Origin: JASLBX01 sp035762665
GTDB lineage: Bacteria > Actinomycetota > Actinomycetes > Jiangellales > Jiangellaceae
Reading direction: 5' to 3'
Length of the DNA: 7,812 nucleotides
Assembly (NCBI GenBank): GCA_035762665.1
Contig: DASTNZ010000133.1
Coordinates: 1 to 7,812 of the forward strand
Shown here: piece by piece, positions 1 through 6,249 of the stretch
How the letters are laid out: each line of letters begins with the position of its first letter
Numbering within the stretch: the stretch's first letter is position 1
Translations under genes and position numbers: made by a program
Notes under the pieces: model-generated
Seen by the model: only the letters and a program-made list of their open reading frames with translations
Told to the model about the DNA's origin: nothing
The model's database searches: none

Positions 1-2498
1 GCCCGTTCGTGATCGCCGCCCATGAGGGCGAGGTTGGCCGCCAGGGTGCCGGCCGAGGCGAGCCCTTCCTGGTAGCCGATGCTTCGGTACGCCGCGAGGC
101 TCCGGGTCGCCGATGCGGCGGCCTCGGCGGTGCGGCCCGCGGCGAGTTCCGCGTGCGCGCGATAGTCCAGGGCGCTGCCCAACACCATTGGTTCGCCGAT
201 TGCCTCCGCCAGGGTTTCGGCGTCCCGGAGCATGGCCGAGCCGACGTCGTGGTCTCCAGCCTGGTGGGCCGACCGTCCGGCAAGCGCAGTGACGAGGGCG
301 AGGGTCCACGGTTGCCCGCATCTGCGTGCGTGGTCGAGGGCGGCCCGGTGCTGCACTCCGGCGGCGGCATAGTCGCCTCGCGCCCAGGCGGCCATCCCGA
401 GCAGATTGTGGGCCAGAGCCACGAGTTCCTCGTCCGGCAGATCCTGCGCGGTGTCGAGCTGACGGCCCGCGGCCTCAACTGCTGCCGGGGTGTCCCCCTG
501 GGCGAGTGCGGCGGAGGCCAACACGCGAAGGAGACGAGCGCAGATGCGCGGGTCATTCTCGAAGCCGAATGCTGCCGTCGCCCAGGACCGCAGCTCGGCA
601 AGGTACCCGTCGAGAAACCACGGCCAGTACAGGTCGGCGACCAGCCGACCCGTGGACGCCAAGTGTCGGGCGATGGCGTACGACGCAGCGGCTCGCAGGT
701 TGTCCGCGCATCCGCGGGCGACCGCGGCCCATGCCGTCGCTTCCGCAGTCCGGATCCGGCCGTCCAGCCGAGCCGCAAGAGTCGCGTGGTACTCGAGATG
801 ACGGTTGCGAGCACGATCACGCATAGTTGGTGTTGCCTGCTCCTGGGCGAAGTGCCGCACCAGGTCGAGAAACTGGTACCTGGCCCGTCCGGCCAGGTCC
901 GCGTCCCGCGCGAGCAGTGAGCGCGCAAGGAGGTGCTCGACTGCCCGGGGACCGCCGTCACCGACCACGGCACATGCTGCCTCGCGGTCGAACGCGCCCA
1001 CGAACACCGACAGTGCGGCGAGCGCCTCCCGGTCGCTTGGGTCGAGCAGGTCGTGGCTCCAGCCGATGACAGCCCGCATCGTGAGGTGTCTTGGGTCAGG
1101 AGAGCGGACGTCACCCCCCAGCAGGTCGAGCGGCCGCTCGAGGGCGGTGGCGAGCTGCTCTAGCGACAGGGAGGCGACTCTCGCGGCAGCCAGCTCGAGC
1201 GCCAGCGGAAGCCCGTCCAGCTTGCGGACGATGCCCCGCACTTGGTCGTTGTCGAGCGAAGCCAGGGGGCTCGCCGCTTGGGCGCGGGCCACGAACACCG
1301 AGCCGGCGGCGGCGTCGTCGAGCCCGCTCAGCTGGACGATCTGCTCGCCAGGCGTCCGCAACGGCTCGCGCGTGGTCGTCAGGACCTGGAGGTCGGCACA
1401 GCGGGCAAGGAGTGCGGTGGCCAGTTCCGCGGCTCCCGAGACCACATGCTCGCAGGTGTCGAGGACCAGCAGGCCGCGTCGCCGCGACAGATAGTCACAC
1501 ACGAGATCGATCTCGTGGCCAGGCGATTCGGCCAGCTGGAGTGCCCGAGCCACAGCGAGTGAGACATCGGCGTCGTCAGACACATTGGCGAGCTCCACGA
1601 ACCACACCGCCCCCGCGCGTGAGGATGGCGCTGCGAGGAGTTCGACCACGAGCCTGGTCTTGCCCACCCCACCGGGCCCGGCCAGTGTCACCAGCCGGGC
1701 GACCGTGAGCGCGCGGCGCACCGTCGCAAGCTCGCGCTCGCGCCCAACGAGCGGGGTCACCGGAAGCGGCGGCGCTGCCGCGGGACGGGGAGGTGCGGGT
1801 AGGAGCGTGGGGTCCTGCGCCAACACGGCGGCCTCGACCGCGCGCAGCTCGGCTCCTGGCTCCAGCCCGACCTCGTCGACGAGGTAGCGGCGAGCCTGCG
1901 CGTACGCCTGGAGCGCCTCCGCCTGCCGGCCTGCGGCGTAGAGCGCCTTGACCAACAGCACGCGCAATCGCTCACGGAGCGGGTGTTCATCGACGAGCGC
2001 GCCGATCTCACCGATTACCAGGGAGGCAAAGCCCGCGTCGATGTCCAGGGTCAGGCGGGACTCCAGCGCGACGAGACGCTCCTCCTCCAACCGCGTGGCG
2101 ATGGCCCGTGCCCAGGGTTGCTCGGCCCACTCGAGCAGGGCCGCCCCGCGCCACAGCGCGAGCGCGTCGCCGTACCGGCGGGCCTGGACCAGGTCCTCGA
2201 ACCGGAGCGCGTCGACGGAGCCTCGCGGGACGTCGAGTCGGTACCCACCCGTGACCGTCGAGATCCCCTGGATCCCGAACCGCCGGCGCAGGTCGCGCAC
2301 GTAGCCGTGGACCAGGTTGGCAGCCGACCGGGGTGGTTCGTCGCCCCACAGAGTGTCGGCGATCCTGTCGGCACTGACGGGGTGACCACAGTTCAGCAGC
2401 AGCAAGGCGAGCAAAGCGCGCACCTTGGGTGCAGACGGTTGCACCTCGGCGCCTAAGTCGTCGAGCACGCGAAACGGGCCGAGTAGCCCGTAATCCAC
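1..2498 (-). CDS. AfsR-like SARP transcriptional regulator (wHTH-BTAD-NB-ARC-TPR), 3' end outside window
   Basis: The minus strand is open for 832 codons from a GTG at 2498 to the left edge, so the C-terminus is missing. Domains in order: OmpR-type winged helix (about residues 1-90, ending GGYRLDVP), bacterial transcriptional activation domain (about 90-228, with EHPLRERLR and GRQAEALQAY), NB-ARC/STAND ATPase with Walker A GPGGVGKT (Lys280), Walker B LLVLDTCEH (Asp347), TTTREPL sensor and GLPLALELAAAR (Gly429), then Ala-rich helical TPR-like repeats to the window edge. This is the layout of large SARPs such as AfsR, cytoplasmic activators of specialised metabolism that bind direct heptamer repeats. 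No Shine-Dalgarno precedes the GTG. An ATG two bases upstream is in another frame and soon meets a stop. A leaderless message is likely (see 2505-2510). It is divergent from the redox pair and probably regulates it; the target is inferred. Family assignment is very secure. Confidence 0.93.
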   Translation of the reverse strand, partial: MDYGLLGPFRVLDDLGAEVQPSAPKVRALLALLLLNCGHPVSADRIADTLWGDEPPRSAANLVHGYVRDLRRRFGIQGISTVTGGYRLDVPRGSVDALRFEDLVQARRYGDALALWRGAALLEWAEQPWARAIATRLEEERLVALESRLTLDIDAGFASLVIGEIGALVDEHPLRERLRVLLVKALYAAGRQAEALQAYAQARRYLVDEVGLEPGAELRAVEAAVLAQDPTLLPAPPRPAAAPPLPVTPLVGRERELATVRRALTVARLVTLAGPGGVGKTRLVVELLAAPSSRAGAVWFVELANVSDDADVSLAVARALQLAESPGHEIDLVCDYLSRRRGLLVLDTCEHVVSGAAELATALLARCADLQVLTTTREPLRTPGEQIVQLSGLDDAAAGSVFVARAQAASPLASLDNDQVRGIVRKLDGLPLALELAAARVASLSLEQLATALERPLDLLGGDVRSPDPRHLTMRAVIGWSHDLLDPSDREALAALSVFVGAFDREAACAVVGDGGPRAVEHLLARSLLARDADLAGRARYQFLDLVRHFAQEQATPTMRDRARNRHLEYHATLAARLDGRIRTAEATAWAAVARGCADNLRAAASYAIARHLASTGRLVADLYWPWFLDGYLAELRSWATAAFGFENDPRICARLLRVLASAALAQGDTPAAVEAAGRQLDTAQDLPDEELVALAHNLLGMAAWARGDYAAAGVQHRAALDHARRCGQPWTLALVTALAGRSAHQAGDHDVGSAMLRDAETLAEAIGEPMVLGSALDYRAHAELAAGRTAEAAASATRSLAAYRSIGYQEGLASAGTLAANLALMGGDHER

Positions 2499-2504
2499 AT
2501 CCGC

Positions 2505-2510
2505 AGTATA
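2505..2510 (-). promoter_or_regulatory. -10 box of a probable leaderless promoter for the SARP gene
   Basis: On the minus strand the hexamer TATACT fits the actinobacterial TANNNT -10 consensus. Counting it as -12 to -7 puts +1 at 2498, the first base of the GTG start. No -35-like hexamer is evident, and no usable Shine-Dalgarno lies close to the GTG; a GGAGGG at 2517-2522 is too far upstream. Leaderless transcripts with this spacing are common in actinobacteria. The transcription start is inferred, not measured. Confidence 0.55.
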
Positions 2511-2523
2511 CGGACGCCCTCCG

Positions 2524-2553
2524 CTCCAGCGAGACTCCAGCGCCGCTCCAGCC
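2524..2553 (+). promoter_or_regulatory. SARP operator: three direct heptamers at 11-bp spacing
   Basis: CTCCAGC occurs three times without mismatch, at 2524-2530, 2535-2541 and 2546-2552, each start 11 bp after the last (one helical turn). Read one base later the units are TCCAGCG, TCCAGCG and TCCAGCC, one base away from the TCGAGC-type heptamers bound by ActII-ORF4 and DnrI. SARP sites usually replace the -35 and end about 8 bp before the -10. Here 8 bp (2554-2561) separate the last unit from CAGCCT at 2562-2567, a weak TANNNT-like -10 for the plus-strand redox genes. The distance to the minus-strand -10 is 13 bp, a poorer fit. The repeats are directly visible; the binding protein and direction of activation are inferred from the adjacent SARP gene. 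Confidence 0.75.
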
Positions 2554-2596
2554 TGGGTCGCCAGCCTGGCGGCAAGACCAACCCTTAGGAGGAACA

Positions 2597-2893
2597 ATGG
2601 TCATCCACATCGTCCGGTTCCGGTCGTCACTTCCGGAAGAGCGGATCGCAGAGCTCTTCCAGGTGCGCGCCTCCGAGTACCTCGCCGTCCCAGGGCTGCT
2701 GCAGAAGTACTACCTGCGTTTCCGAACCGGCGAGCACGGTGGGGTGTACGTCTGGGACTCCGCAGCCTCGATGGAGCGATTCATGGCCAGCCGCCTCGCC
2801 CGCACGATCTGCGACGTCTATCGGGTGGAGGAGTCGGTGCGTGACGTCGCCGACGTCCACTTCGCCCTGTACCCGCAGGTCGTGCCCGCCTGA
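2597..2893 (+). CDS. YdhR-like dimeric alpha/beta-barrel (putative monooxygenase-fold) protein
   Basis: This 98-residue protein starts at an ATG 3 nt after a strong Shine-Dalgarno (TAGGAGGA, 2586-2593). The upstream in-frame ATG at 2429 is rejected because it would lie antisense inside the SARP gene. Features seen: an opening beta-strand (VIHIVRFRS), PGLLQKYYLRF at residues 32-42, TGEHGGVYVWDS at 44-55 and a closing VRDVADVHFALYP. This strand-helix pattern and the G-G-V-Y-x-W core match the YdhR/antibiotic-biosynthesis-monooxygenase group of dimeric ferredoxin-like barrels (PF08803-like). Members are small cytoplasmic proteins, some cofactor-free oxygenases or cyclases, many of unknown activity; no catalytic residue can be named here. 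It is the first plus-strand gene after the SARP operator and lies 114 bp before the flavoenzyme gene, so the two probably act on one pathway. The fold is fairly sure; the reaction is unknown. Confidence 0.78.
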   Translation: MVIHIVRFRSSLPEERIAELFQVRASEYLAVPGLLQKYYLRFRTGEHGGVYVWDSAASMERFMASRLARTICDVYRVEESVRDVADVHFALYPQVVPA

Positions 2894-2936
2894 TCCTCCC
2901 AGCTCCGCCTCCCACCGCAGGGACTAGCGCGGTCGG

Positions 2937-2950
2937 TTGTCGCCCGACAA
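2937..2950. repeat. 14-bp inverted repeat TTGTCG-CC-CGACAA in the gap before the flavoenzyme gene
   Basis: TTGTCG (2937-2942) and CGACAA (2945-2950) are perfect inverted arms around a 2-nt centre, 58 nt before the GTG start of the FAD gene. The size and symmetry suit a dimeric repressor operator. It is too short and lacks a T-run for an intrinsic terminator. Chance occurrence cannot be excluded, and no regulator gene of that kind is in the window. Confidence 0.3.
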
Positions 2951-3007
2951 GTACGCCGCAGTGCCGATTGCTGGCAGCGCAACCACCCCGGACGCCAGGA
3001 GGACACC

Positions 3008-4291
3008 GTGTACGACGCCATCGTGGTCGGGGCACGAGACGCAGGCTCGCCCGTCGCCATGCTGCTCGCCCGCAAGGGCTACCACACCCTCGTGGTCGAC
3101 AGGGCCACCTTCCCCAGCGACACCGTGTCCACCCACTTCATCCACGCGCCCGGCGTGGCCGCCCTGCGCCGGTGGGGGCTGCTGGACGAGGTAGTGGCCA
3201 CCGGGTGCCCGCCGGTCGAGACCTACGCGTTCGACTTCGGCCCGTTCACGATCAGGGGTACGACGAGGCCGGTCGACGGGATCACGACCGCGTACGCTCC
3301 CCGTCGTACAGTCCTCGACGCGATCCTCGTCGAGGCGGCGGCGACAGCGGGCGCCGAGGTGCGGGAGAACTTCAACGTCAACGGCCTCGTGGTCGAGAAC
3401 GGCGCGGTGGTCGGCATCCGACACGGCGACACCGTCGAGCGCGCTCGCATCGTGATCGGCGCGGACGGCCGCACCAGCCATGTCGCCAGGGCTGTCGAGG
3501 CTCAGGAGTACAACACCAAGCCCAGGTTGCAGTACGGCTTCTACAGCTATTTCAGCAACCTGCCGGTGGACGGCATGGAGACCTATATTCGGCCCAACCG
3601 CTGGCTCGGCTTCGCGCCAACCAACGACGGCCTGACGATTATCGTGGCCTGTTGGCCGTACGCCGAGGCGCAGGCCTACAAGGCCAACGTCGAGGCCAAC
3701 TTCCTCGCGACGCTGTGCCTGGTGCCGAGCATCGCCTCGCGGCGGGAAAGCGCTCGGCGTGAGGCGCCGTTCCTCGGTGGCGCAGTGCGCGGCTACTTCC
3801 GCAAGCCGTTCGGGCCCGGGTGGGCACTGATCGGCGACGCCGGATACAACACGGACCCGATCACCGCCCAGGGAATCACCGACGCCTTCCACGACGCCGA
3901 GCGGTGCACGGACGCGATCGACGCCTGGCTGAGCGGCGCGAAACCCTACGACGAGGCTATGGCTGACTGGCAGCAGGAGCGGGACGCCGCGGTGATGCCG
4001 ATGTACGAGGTCACCTCCCAGATCGCCACGCTCGAGCCGCCACCGCCGGAGATGCGGGAGCTGCACGCTGCTATGCACGGCAACCAGGAGGCGATGGACG
4101 GCTTCGTGAGCGTGGTCTCGGGTGCGGTGTCGCCGGTCGACTTCTTCTCCGAGGAGAACCTGGGCCGCATCTTCGCCGAGCCGGCAACCCGTCGCCAGCC
4201 GCCGATCCCATGGGCGAAGCCGAGACGATCAAAACCGGCCCAGCCGGAGCCGCTAGCACCGTGGCAGGAAACGCATCCGTTCCAAGACTGA
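3008..4291 (+). CDS. FAD-dependent oxidoreductase / monooxygenase (class A flavoprotein fold)
   Basis: This 427-residue protein starts at GTG, 5 nt after a perfect AGGAGG (2997-3002). The N-terminal Rossmann motif is IVVGARDAGS (residues 5-14) with the acidic end VVDR at 29-32, for binding the ADP part of FAD. The DG motif region is VIGADGRTS (149-157), and the ribityl/GD motif is GWALIGDAGYNTDPITAQG (271-289). This is the order of group A flavin monooxygenases and geranylgeranyl-reductase-like enzymes of the PHBH fold; length is normal. It would use FAD, probably NAD(P)H and O2, to hydroxylate or reduce a small organic substrate that the sequence does not reveal. GARDAG is used instead of GxGxxG, as is common in this subgroup. 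The tail (about 394-427) is rich in Pro and basic residues and looks disordered. It follows the YdhR-like gene by 114 bp, likely in the same SARP-controlled unit. The family is firm, the substrate unknown. Confidence 0.88.
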   Translation: MYDAIVVGARDAGSPVAMLLARKGYHTLVVDRATFPSDTVSTHFIHAPGVAALRRWGLLDEVVATGCPPVETYAFDFGPFTIRGTTRPVDGITTAYAPRRTVLDAILVEAAATAGAEVRENFNVNGLVVENGAVVGIRHGDTVERARIVIGADGRTSHVARAVEAQEYNTKPRLQYGFYSYFSNLPVDGMETYIRPNRWLGFAPTNDGLTIIVACWPYAEAQAYKANVEANFLATLCLVPSIASRRESARREAPFLGGAVRGYFRKPFGPGWALIGDAGYNTDPITAQGITDAFHDAERCTDAIDAWLSGAKPYDEAMADWQQERDAAVMPMYEVTSQIATLEPPPPEMRELHAAMHGNQEAMDGFVSVVSGAVSPVDFFSEENLGRIFAEPATRRQPPIPWAKPRRSKPAQPEPLAPWQETHPFQD

Positions 4292-4309
4292 CGTCCGGCT
4301 CAGTGACCC

Positions 4310-4334
4310 GGCCCGCCGACGCTGAACGGCGGCC
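4310..4334 (+). terminator. GC-rich hairpin after the flavoenzyme gene, possible terminator
   Basis: CCGCCG (4313-4318) pairs with CGGCGG (4327-4332) around an 8-nt loop. Two further G-C pairs (4310-4311 with 4333-4334) add to the stem past a one-base bulge at 4312. It begins 18 nt after the stop codon. There is no T-run downstream, so this would be the U-less hairpin type proposed for actinobacteria. Position supports the call; GC-rich DNA makes chance stems frequent. Confidence 0.35.
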
Positions 4335-4446
4335 ATCATCGGCGCAGCGCTTCTAAACTCCTGTCAGCCCTACGATTGTCAGGTGAAAGAGGGCGATCTC
4401 GCGGCTCAGCTTCGTCGGAGGCGTTGAGGTATTCGGTGCCAAGTCG

Positions 4447-4893
4447 ATGGTAGCGACGGTGATCGCTCGTCTCGCGGACGCAGGCCGGTTGACGCTCGAT
4501 GACCCGGTGGCCGCTCACGTACCGGAGCTGCATGGAAGTGGTTTGGCAAAAGGCGCGACCCTGCGAGGAATCCTTGCGAATCGCTCCGGGCTTCCGCTGC
4601 GCGCAGGGCTGGAGCTCGGCTTCGCCAGCAGAACTGACGGGGACGACGGCGCGCTCGCGCGGCTCACAGCGGATACCAACGGGAGCCTGCCCGTGGCGAA
4701 CTTCTGGTCATACACGAACGTGGGCTGGTGCGTGCTCGGGTGCGTGATCGAAACCGTGACGGGCGCTGCATGGGAGAACGCGATGCGGCGCCACCTTTTC
4801 GATTGGGCAGGCATGCGTGAGACGAGCTTCGCAGCGGACGCGCAGTCGCACGCGATAAAACTCGTGGCGACGTCGGTGGTCATCCCGCGATAA
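4447..4893 (+). pseudogene. Beta-lactamase-family serine hydrolase remnant, lacking the active-site serine and C-terminal half
   Basis: The 148-codon frame matches the middle of class C beta-lactamase/serine hydrolases (PF00144): ATVIARLADAGRLTLDDPV, an LxxRSGLPL block (residues 43-51) and the YxN motif in FWSYTNVGW (Tyr89-Asn91), then MRETSF (123-128). Homologues run about 350-400 residues. Read upstream in frame, the Lys that should end SxxK is at 4441-4443, but the nucleophile position (4432-4434) is Phe and the preceding residues (back to a stop at 4384-4386) do not resemble the family. No Shine-Dalgarno precedes the ATG, and the third catalytic motif (KTG/HTG) beyond residue 148 is absent. 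The gene is cut at both ends and should be inactive as an esterase, peptidase or beta-lactamase. Its TAA shares one base with the next ATG. Codon use still looks native, suggesting recent decay. A non-enzymatic short protein is less likely. Confidence 0.72.
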
Positions 4894-5630
4894 TGGCCGA
4901 CGTGGAGGGGGTCGAGGTCGTCGTCGCCCATCACGAGCGGGCGACCCTGCGCGTCGGCGACGTGTTCCTGAAGATCGACGCTGATCAGGCGCGCACCGAC
5001 GTCGAGGTCGAGGCGATGGCTATGGCGCCGATCCCGACTCCGGAGGTCCTGTGGCGGAAGCCGCCCGTGCTCGCGCTCGCCGCCCTCCCAGGGACGGCAC
5101 TCGGCCGCCTCGGCGAGCCGTCGATCGCGTCGTCGGCGGCGTGGGCCGCGGCGGGGGCCGCCGCACGGATGCTGCACGACGCGCCGCTGCCGCCATGGCC
5201 CGGTTGGAGCCTCGACGAGATCGCATCGCACCTCGACGGCGAATGCGAGTGGCTCGTCACGAACGGCGTCCTTCCCGCCGACGTGGTCACGCGCAACCGC
5301 CGGGTTGCCGAGGCTGCGCTTCGGCCGTGGACACCGGTGTTCACGCACGGCGACCTGCAGGTCACCCACGTGTTCGTCGACGTTGACGAGATCACCGGCG
5401 TGGTCGACTGGTCCGAGGCGGGCCAGGGCGATGCCCTGTACGACCTCGCCAGCTTGACGCTCGGACACGAGGAGCACCTTGGCGACGTCGTCGCCGGCTA
5501 CGGCACCCACGTCGACTTCGACGTGATCCGCGCGTGGTGGTCGTTGCGAAGCCTGCGGGCGGTCCGCTGGCTGGTCGAGCACGGCTTCGACCCGTGGCCC
5601 GAGGTCGCCGTGCTGAGATCCCGGCTGTGA
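4893..5630 (+). CDS. Aminoglycoside-phosphotransferase-family (APH-type) small-molecule kinase
   Basis: This 245-residue protein has a protein-kinase-like fold. Lys27 in VFLKID is the likely ATP-contacting lysine of a short N-lobe, followed by a hinge-like LALAALPG (60-67). The Brenner-type motif is HGDLQVTH at 152-159 (catalytic Asp154), and the metal-binding DFG equivalent is VVDWSEAGQGDALYDLA at 170-186 (Asp172). The usual Asn of HGDxxxxN is His159; I recall the same in related actinobacterial proteins, so it may be normal for this branch. The C-terminus (WWSLRSLRAVRWLVEHGFDP) is helical. The enzyme would transfer phosphate from ATP to a hydroxyl group of an antibiotic, sugar or metabolite; resistance cannot be claimed from the fold. 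The ATG overlaps the TAA of the upstream remnant (TAATG) with no clear Shine-Dalgarno, so it may once have depended on translational coupling. The product class is secure, the substrate unknown. Confidence 0.85.
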   Translation: MADVEGVEVVVAHHERATLRVGDVFLKIDADQARTDVEVEAMAMAPIPTPEVLWRKPPVLALAALPGTALGRLGEPSIASSAAWAAAGAAARMLHDAPLPPWPGWSLDEIASHLDGECEWLVTNGVLPADVVTRNRRVAEAALRPWTPVFTHGDLQVTHVFVDVDEITGVVDWSEAGQGDALYDLASLTLGHEEHLGDVVAGYGTHVDFDVIRAWWSLRSLRAVRWLVEHGFDPWPEVAVLRSRL

Positions 5631-5868
5631 GGCTGCACGAGCCCGACGGCCACGGGTGCCGTTCTGCCGCATCGAGCGGGCCATCTCCTGAAGCGCGTCG
5701 TCTTCCGGACCGACGAGGTCATGGTCCTCGAAGATCCCGGGCAGCCGGTCGGTGACATCGGAAGCCGGCGCACGACGCATGCGCCTATCGGTCACGGACG
5801 GCTTAGCACGGTGCTGGCGTCGGGAGAGGTCCCGACGACGAGATGCGTCAATCGGCAACGCTGCGCCT
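5631..5868. other. Gap of 238 bp without a supported gene
   Basis: No tRNA, clear promoter or strong terminator was found. A short imperfect hairpin around CGGCCACGGGTGCCG follows the phosphotransferase stop. On the minus strand from an ATG at 5780 about 50 codons read protein-like (LPGIFEDHDLVGPEDD, then DALQEMARSMRQNG) with G/C-biased third positions. That frame has no Shine-Dalgarno and continues antisense through the phosphotransferase gene, so it is at most a gene relic. Confidence 0.4.
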
Positions 5869-6249
5869 GTGAGTCAAGGCATGACTTTCGACGAGCTTGT
5901 CGCGTCACTTCGTCAGATTGACGGCCAGCGCGACAGGGGAAAGCACCCACCGAACTTCCACTTCAGGTCGAAGCCGTTCCTGCACTTCCACAACAGTCCC
6001 GACCGGACCTACACCGACGTCCGGTTCGGCGGGGACTTCGATCCGGTCACCGCATCAACGCCGAAGCAACGAGAGGTTCTGCTGGAGCAGGTGAAGGCGC
6101 ACGTCACCGCAGAGCTCGCGTCCCGACTGCGGCAGCGCGGGCAGGAGCGAAAGGATGGACAGAACGGCGGCTACGCGTGCCCGTGGATCCGCAGTCCGGA
6201 AGGCGTGGGGCACCCTAAGCGTCCGACCGGGCACCTACCCGCAGACTGA
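5869..6249 (+). CDS. Small uncharacterised protein with an HFH motif
   Basis: I do not recognise this gene by name. From GTG 5869 it encodes 126 residues; ATG 5881 (122 residues) is the alternative start. Neither has a convincing Shine-Dalgarno, so the start is uncertain. The stretch upstream in the same frame is Arg-rich and not protein-like. The core reads FDELVASLRQIDGQRDRGKHP, then NFHFRSKPFLHFHNSP (residues 29-44, His31, His39, His41), TYTDVRFGGDFDPV (47-60) and an amphipathic helix (about 64-90). The pattern of HFH followed by D-V-R-x-G-G-D-F and a charged helix resembles small cytoplasmic alpha/beta domains of unknown function in actinobacteria. The last 30 residues (Gly, Pro, His rich) look disordered. 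No signal peptide or membrane segment is seen. It stands alone, 238 bp after the phosphotransferase gene and 270 bp before the membrane-protein gene. Confidence 0.6.
   Translation: MSQGMTFDELVASLRQIDGQRDRGKHPPNFHFRSKPFLHFHNSPDRTYTDVRFGGDFDPVTASTPKQREVLLEQVKAHVTAELASRLRQRGQERKDGQNGGYACPWIRSPEGVGHPKRPTGHLPAD

Noticed and set aside
9..920. Long plus-strand open frames across 9-1494 and 1585-2456
   Set aside because: They are antisense to the SARP gene, Arg/Gly/Pro-rich and without any domain pattern. The minus frame carries Walker motifs and a full domain order.
2548..2570. CCAGCCTGG repeated 13 bp apart beside the heptamers as a fourth operator unit
   Set aside because: The second copy is out of the 11-bp register (13 bp) and matches the heptamer only in its core. 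It is more likely part of the promoter region than a SARP half-site.
2008..2610. 200-codon minus frame starting opposite the YdhR-like gene's Shine-Dalgarno region
   Set aside because: It is Arg-rich and low in complexity, runs in a different frame over the SARP N-terminus, and would include the operator repeats in coding sequence.
2895..2916. CTCC-rich stretch after the YdhR-like gene as a second SARP site
   Set aside because: The CTCC copies are 6-7 bp apart, not 11, and the heptamers differ from each other.
2924..4078. 384-codon minus frame opposite the flavoenzyme gene
   Set aside because: The plus frame has GARDAG, ADG and GD motifs of a known flavoprotein fold and a perfect Shine-Dalgarno. 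The minus frame has only Val/Arg/Gly-rich antisense character.
4515..5858. 447-codon minus frame opposite the hydrolase remnant and the kinase gene
   Set aside because: It is antisense to a clear APH-type gene and has no recognisable domain. Only its first 50 codons in the gap looked mildly protein-like and are reported separately.
5752..5868. Longer N-terminus for the HFH protein from ATG 5752
   Set aside because: The added 39 residues are Arg-rich and unlike a folded domain, with no Shine-Dalgarno. The similarity-like core starts at MTFDEL.
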